Shown in pieces: positions 48,777 through 50,349 of a DNA stretch of 50,349 nt. Position numbers and translations under genes: made by a program. Each line of letters begins with the position of its first letter. The first letter of the stretch is position 1. The notes under the pieces were generated by a model that did no database searches, was not told the origin of the DNA, and saw only the letters and a list, made by a program, of their open reading frames with translations. Location of the stretch: NCBI GenBank assembly GCA_025463125.1, contig JAOAPX010000011.1:1-50349 (forward strand), read 5' to 3'. Source of the DNA: Acidobacteriota bacterium (GTDB lineage Bacteria > Acidobacteriota > Blastocatellia > Pyrinomonadales > Pyrinomonadaceae).

Positions 48777-50348
48777 ATGAATGAAACTTACGATGTCGCC
48801 GTCGTCGGCGGCGGGCATAACGGTTTGACGTGCGCTTGTTATCTTGCCAAAGCCGGTTTGAAGGTGATCGTTCTCGAGCGGCGGCACATCGTCGGCGGCG
48901 CGGTCTGCACCGAGGACGATTTGATCGAGGGTTATAAAATCGATGTCGGATCGAGCGCGCATATTATGATTCACCTCACGCCGGTCATTGCCGATCTGGA
49001 ATTGACGAAATTCGGGCTCGAATATATCGACTGCGACCCGTTCGCCTTTGCGCCGCTGCCCGACGGGAAAGGCGCGATTTATTTTTGGAAAGACGTTGAT
49101 AAAACCTGCGAATCGATCGCCGCAATTTCGCCCGAAGACGCCGACCGTTATAAAAAATTCGTCACGGAATGGGAAAAATTAAACGAAGGCGTTTTTCAGG
49201 CGTTTTTGAAACCGCCGACGATGCTCAATCTCGGGCGGCATATGGTTTTCGGCACGAAATCGAAAAATCCGGCGGATATGGTGCGGAAATTAATGACGAG
49301 TTACGGCGCGCTCGTCAAGCAGACGTTCAAACACGAAGGATTGCGGGCGGCGATGGCATGGCTCGCGGCGCAATCGGGTCCGCCGCCGACGGCGATGGCG
49401 AGCGGGGATTTTCTCGGCTGGCACTCGATGATTCACAAAAGCGGCGTCAAACGCCCGCGCGGCGGTTCGGGCGCGCTGACGCAGGCGATGGCGCGATGCC
49501 TCGAACATCACGGCGGCGAAGTTTTACTAAATGCCGAAGTTAAACAAATCGAAGTCGCAAACAATCAAACCGGCGGCATCATTTTAGAAAACGGGACGCG
49601 CATCGAAGCAACGCGCATCGTCTCGAACGCCCACGTTCACACGACTTTTCTAAAACTTATCGGCAAGGAAAACCTGCCGGAAAATTTAGTCGAGCGCATC
49701 GAAAACGTCCGCATCGGCAACGGTTTCGGGATGATCGTGCGCTGCGCCGTCTCGGAATTGCCCGATTACGCAGCCGCGCCTTCGGGCGGACGCGCGGCGG
49801 ATTGTCATCACGGATTGCAGCTTCTCTGCCCCTCGATGGATTATCTAGACCGCAGTTACGCCGATTATTTAAACGGCATCCCGTCGAAAAATCCGGGCGC
49901 GCTGGCGATGACTTTTTCATCCGTCGATCCGACGCTCGCGCCCGCGGGAAAGCACACGCTGTTTATCTGGGGTCAATATTACCCGTATGAATTATCAAAC
50001 GGCGAACGCTGGCAGGATATCGAGGAACGCGAAGCCGACAAATTAATCGATGTCGTTAATTCTTACGCGCCGAACGTCAAACGTTCCATCATCTCGCGCT
50101 TCACGCAGTCGCCGCTCGATCTCGAACAGCGCCTCGGACTCCTTCGCGGCAACGTCATGCACGTCGAGATGGACTTCGACCAGATGTTTATGTTTCGCCC
50201 GCTGCCGGAAATGAGCGCCTACAAAACGCCGATCAAAAATCTCTACTTAACCGGCGCATCCACGCATCCGGGCGGCGGAGTTTTCGCCGCCAGCGGGCAC
50301 AACACGGCAAAAGTTGTTTTAAAGGATGTGAAGCGTGGCTGGTTTTAA
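48777..50348 (+). CDS. CrtI-like FAD-dependent oxidoreductase (phytoene dehydrogenase relative)
   Basis: 523 residues, complete with stop at 50346-50348. It starts with the dinucleotide-binding VAVVGGGHNGLTCACYLAKAG and VIVLERRHIVGGAVCTED, and ends with the desaturase-type LYLTGASTHPGGGVFAASG. The middle (GGSGALTQAMARCLEHHGGEVLLNAEVKQI) matches the phytoene dehydrogenase-like/all-trans-retinol saturase-like group, not classical CrtI. It carries a few family-specific blocks (HGLQLLCPSMDYLDRSYADY) of unknown meaning. It likely oxidises or isomerises a polyprenoid or lipid, but no substrate can be assigned. Codon use and base composition do not differ from neighbours. Confidence 0.88.
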   Translation: MNETYDVAVVGGGHNGLTCACYLAKAGLKVIVLERRHIVGGAVCTEDDLIEGYKIDVGSSAHIMIHLTPVIADLELTKFGLEYIDCDPFAFAPLPDGKGAIYFWKDVDKTCESIAAISPEDADRYKKFVTEWEKLNEGVFQAFLKPPTMLNLGRHMVFGTKSKNPADMVRKLMTSYGALVKQTFKHEGLRAAMAWLAAQSGPPPTAMASGDFLGWHSMIHKSGVKRPRGGSGALTQAMARCLEHHGGEVLLNAEVKQIEVANNQTGGIILENGTRIEATRIVSNAHVHTTFLKLIGKENLPENLVERIENVRIGNGFGMIVRCAVSELPDYAAAPSGGRAADCHHGLQLLCPSMDYLDRSYADYLNGIPSKNPGALAMTFSSVDPTLAPAGKHTLFIWGQYYPYELSNGERWQDIEEREADKLIDVVNSYAPNVKRSIISRFTQSPLDLEQRLGLLRGNVMHVEMDFDQMFMFRPLPEMSAYKTPIKNLYLTGASTHPGGGVFAASGHNTAKVVLKDVKRGWF

Positions 50349-50349
50349 T

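Noticed and set aside
1..50349. tRNA, rRNA, insertion sequence or prophage genes
   Set aside because: No T-loop-like RNA cores, transposase motifs, integrase motifs or phage structural proteins were found on either strand.

Overview
The window is a bacterial chromosome segment, most likely from an Acidobacteriota member of the Blastocatellia/Pyrinomonadaceae type. That assignment is an inference from gene content: two secreted VWA proteins of the style common in acidobacteria, a TonB protein with an N-terminal CxxC half-ribbon, a DUF5985 pair, a carboxypeptidase-regulatory TonB receptor, and many signal peptides typical of a diderm cell. Base composition is near 50% GC and even throughout. 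I see no tRNA, rRNA, insertion sequence, phage gene or CRISPR array. It reads as an ordinary chromosomal region rich in envelope and stress functions.

Layout. 1-2.8 kb (minus): ribH, nusB, a compact CheA-like HPt kinase and a truncated secreted protein, one operon behind a clear sigma70 promoter. 3-6.3 kb (plus): RDD membrane protein, sugar-nucleotide epimerase, secreted VWA protein. 6.4-9.9 kb (plus): peroxide-defence cluster of a PerR-type regulator with a 31-bp palindromic operator on its promoter, 2-Cys peroxiredoxin, catalase and a thioredoxin-fold protein, ending at an intrinsic terminator. 9.9-15.4 kb (minus): a translationally coupled trio (HEAT-cyclophilin, NTF2-like, DUF4112), then OsmC, a DUF3828-like protein and a YARHG protein. 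15.5-18.2 kb (plus): glycine-zipper surface protein behind a sigma54-like element, and a winged-helix AlkZ-like protein. 18.4-20.6 kb (minus): rhomboid protease and dicarboxylate/glutamate symporter.

20.9-31.5 kb is the envelope-defence-like part: a 1,939-residue alpha-2-macroglobulin with an intact CGEQ thioester, a convergent soluble lytic transglycosylase and a second VWA protein. 31.6-36.2 kb (plus): MenC/NSAR enolase-superfamily enzyme, TonB receptor, and a small winged-helix plus two DUF5985 operon. 36.4-41 kb: EttA ABC-F, carotenoid-type desaturase and the TonB protein. 41.2-50.3 kb: GH2 hydrolase, single-domain response regulator, zinc-ribbon subtilase, patatin phospholipase, SET-domain protein, FAD-Rieske oxidoreductase and a CrtI-like FAD oxidoreductase.

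The most unusual object is the macroglobulin. Between its sixth macroglobulin-like region and the conserved YFPETLLWNPEL block, where animal relatives carry the protease bait or anaphylatoxin region, it holds three tandem ~90-95-residue modules resembling the C-terminal part of type II pseudopilin GspG, followed by a carboxypeptidase-regulatory-like domain. I propose this as a modified bait region. The other items are mainly unusual domain fusions and regulatory sites.
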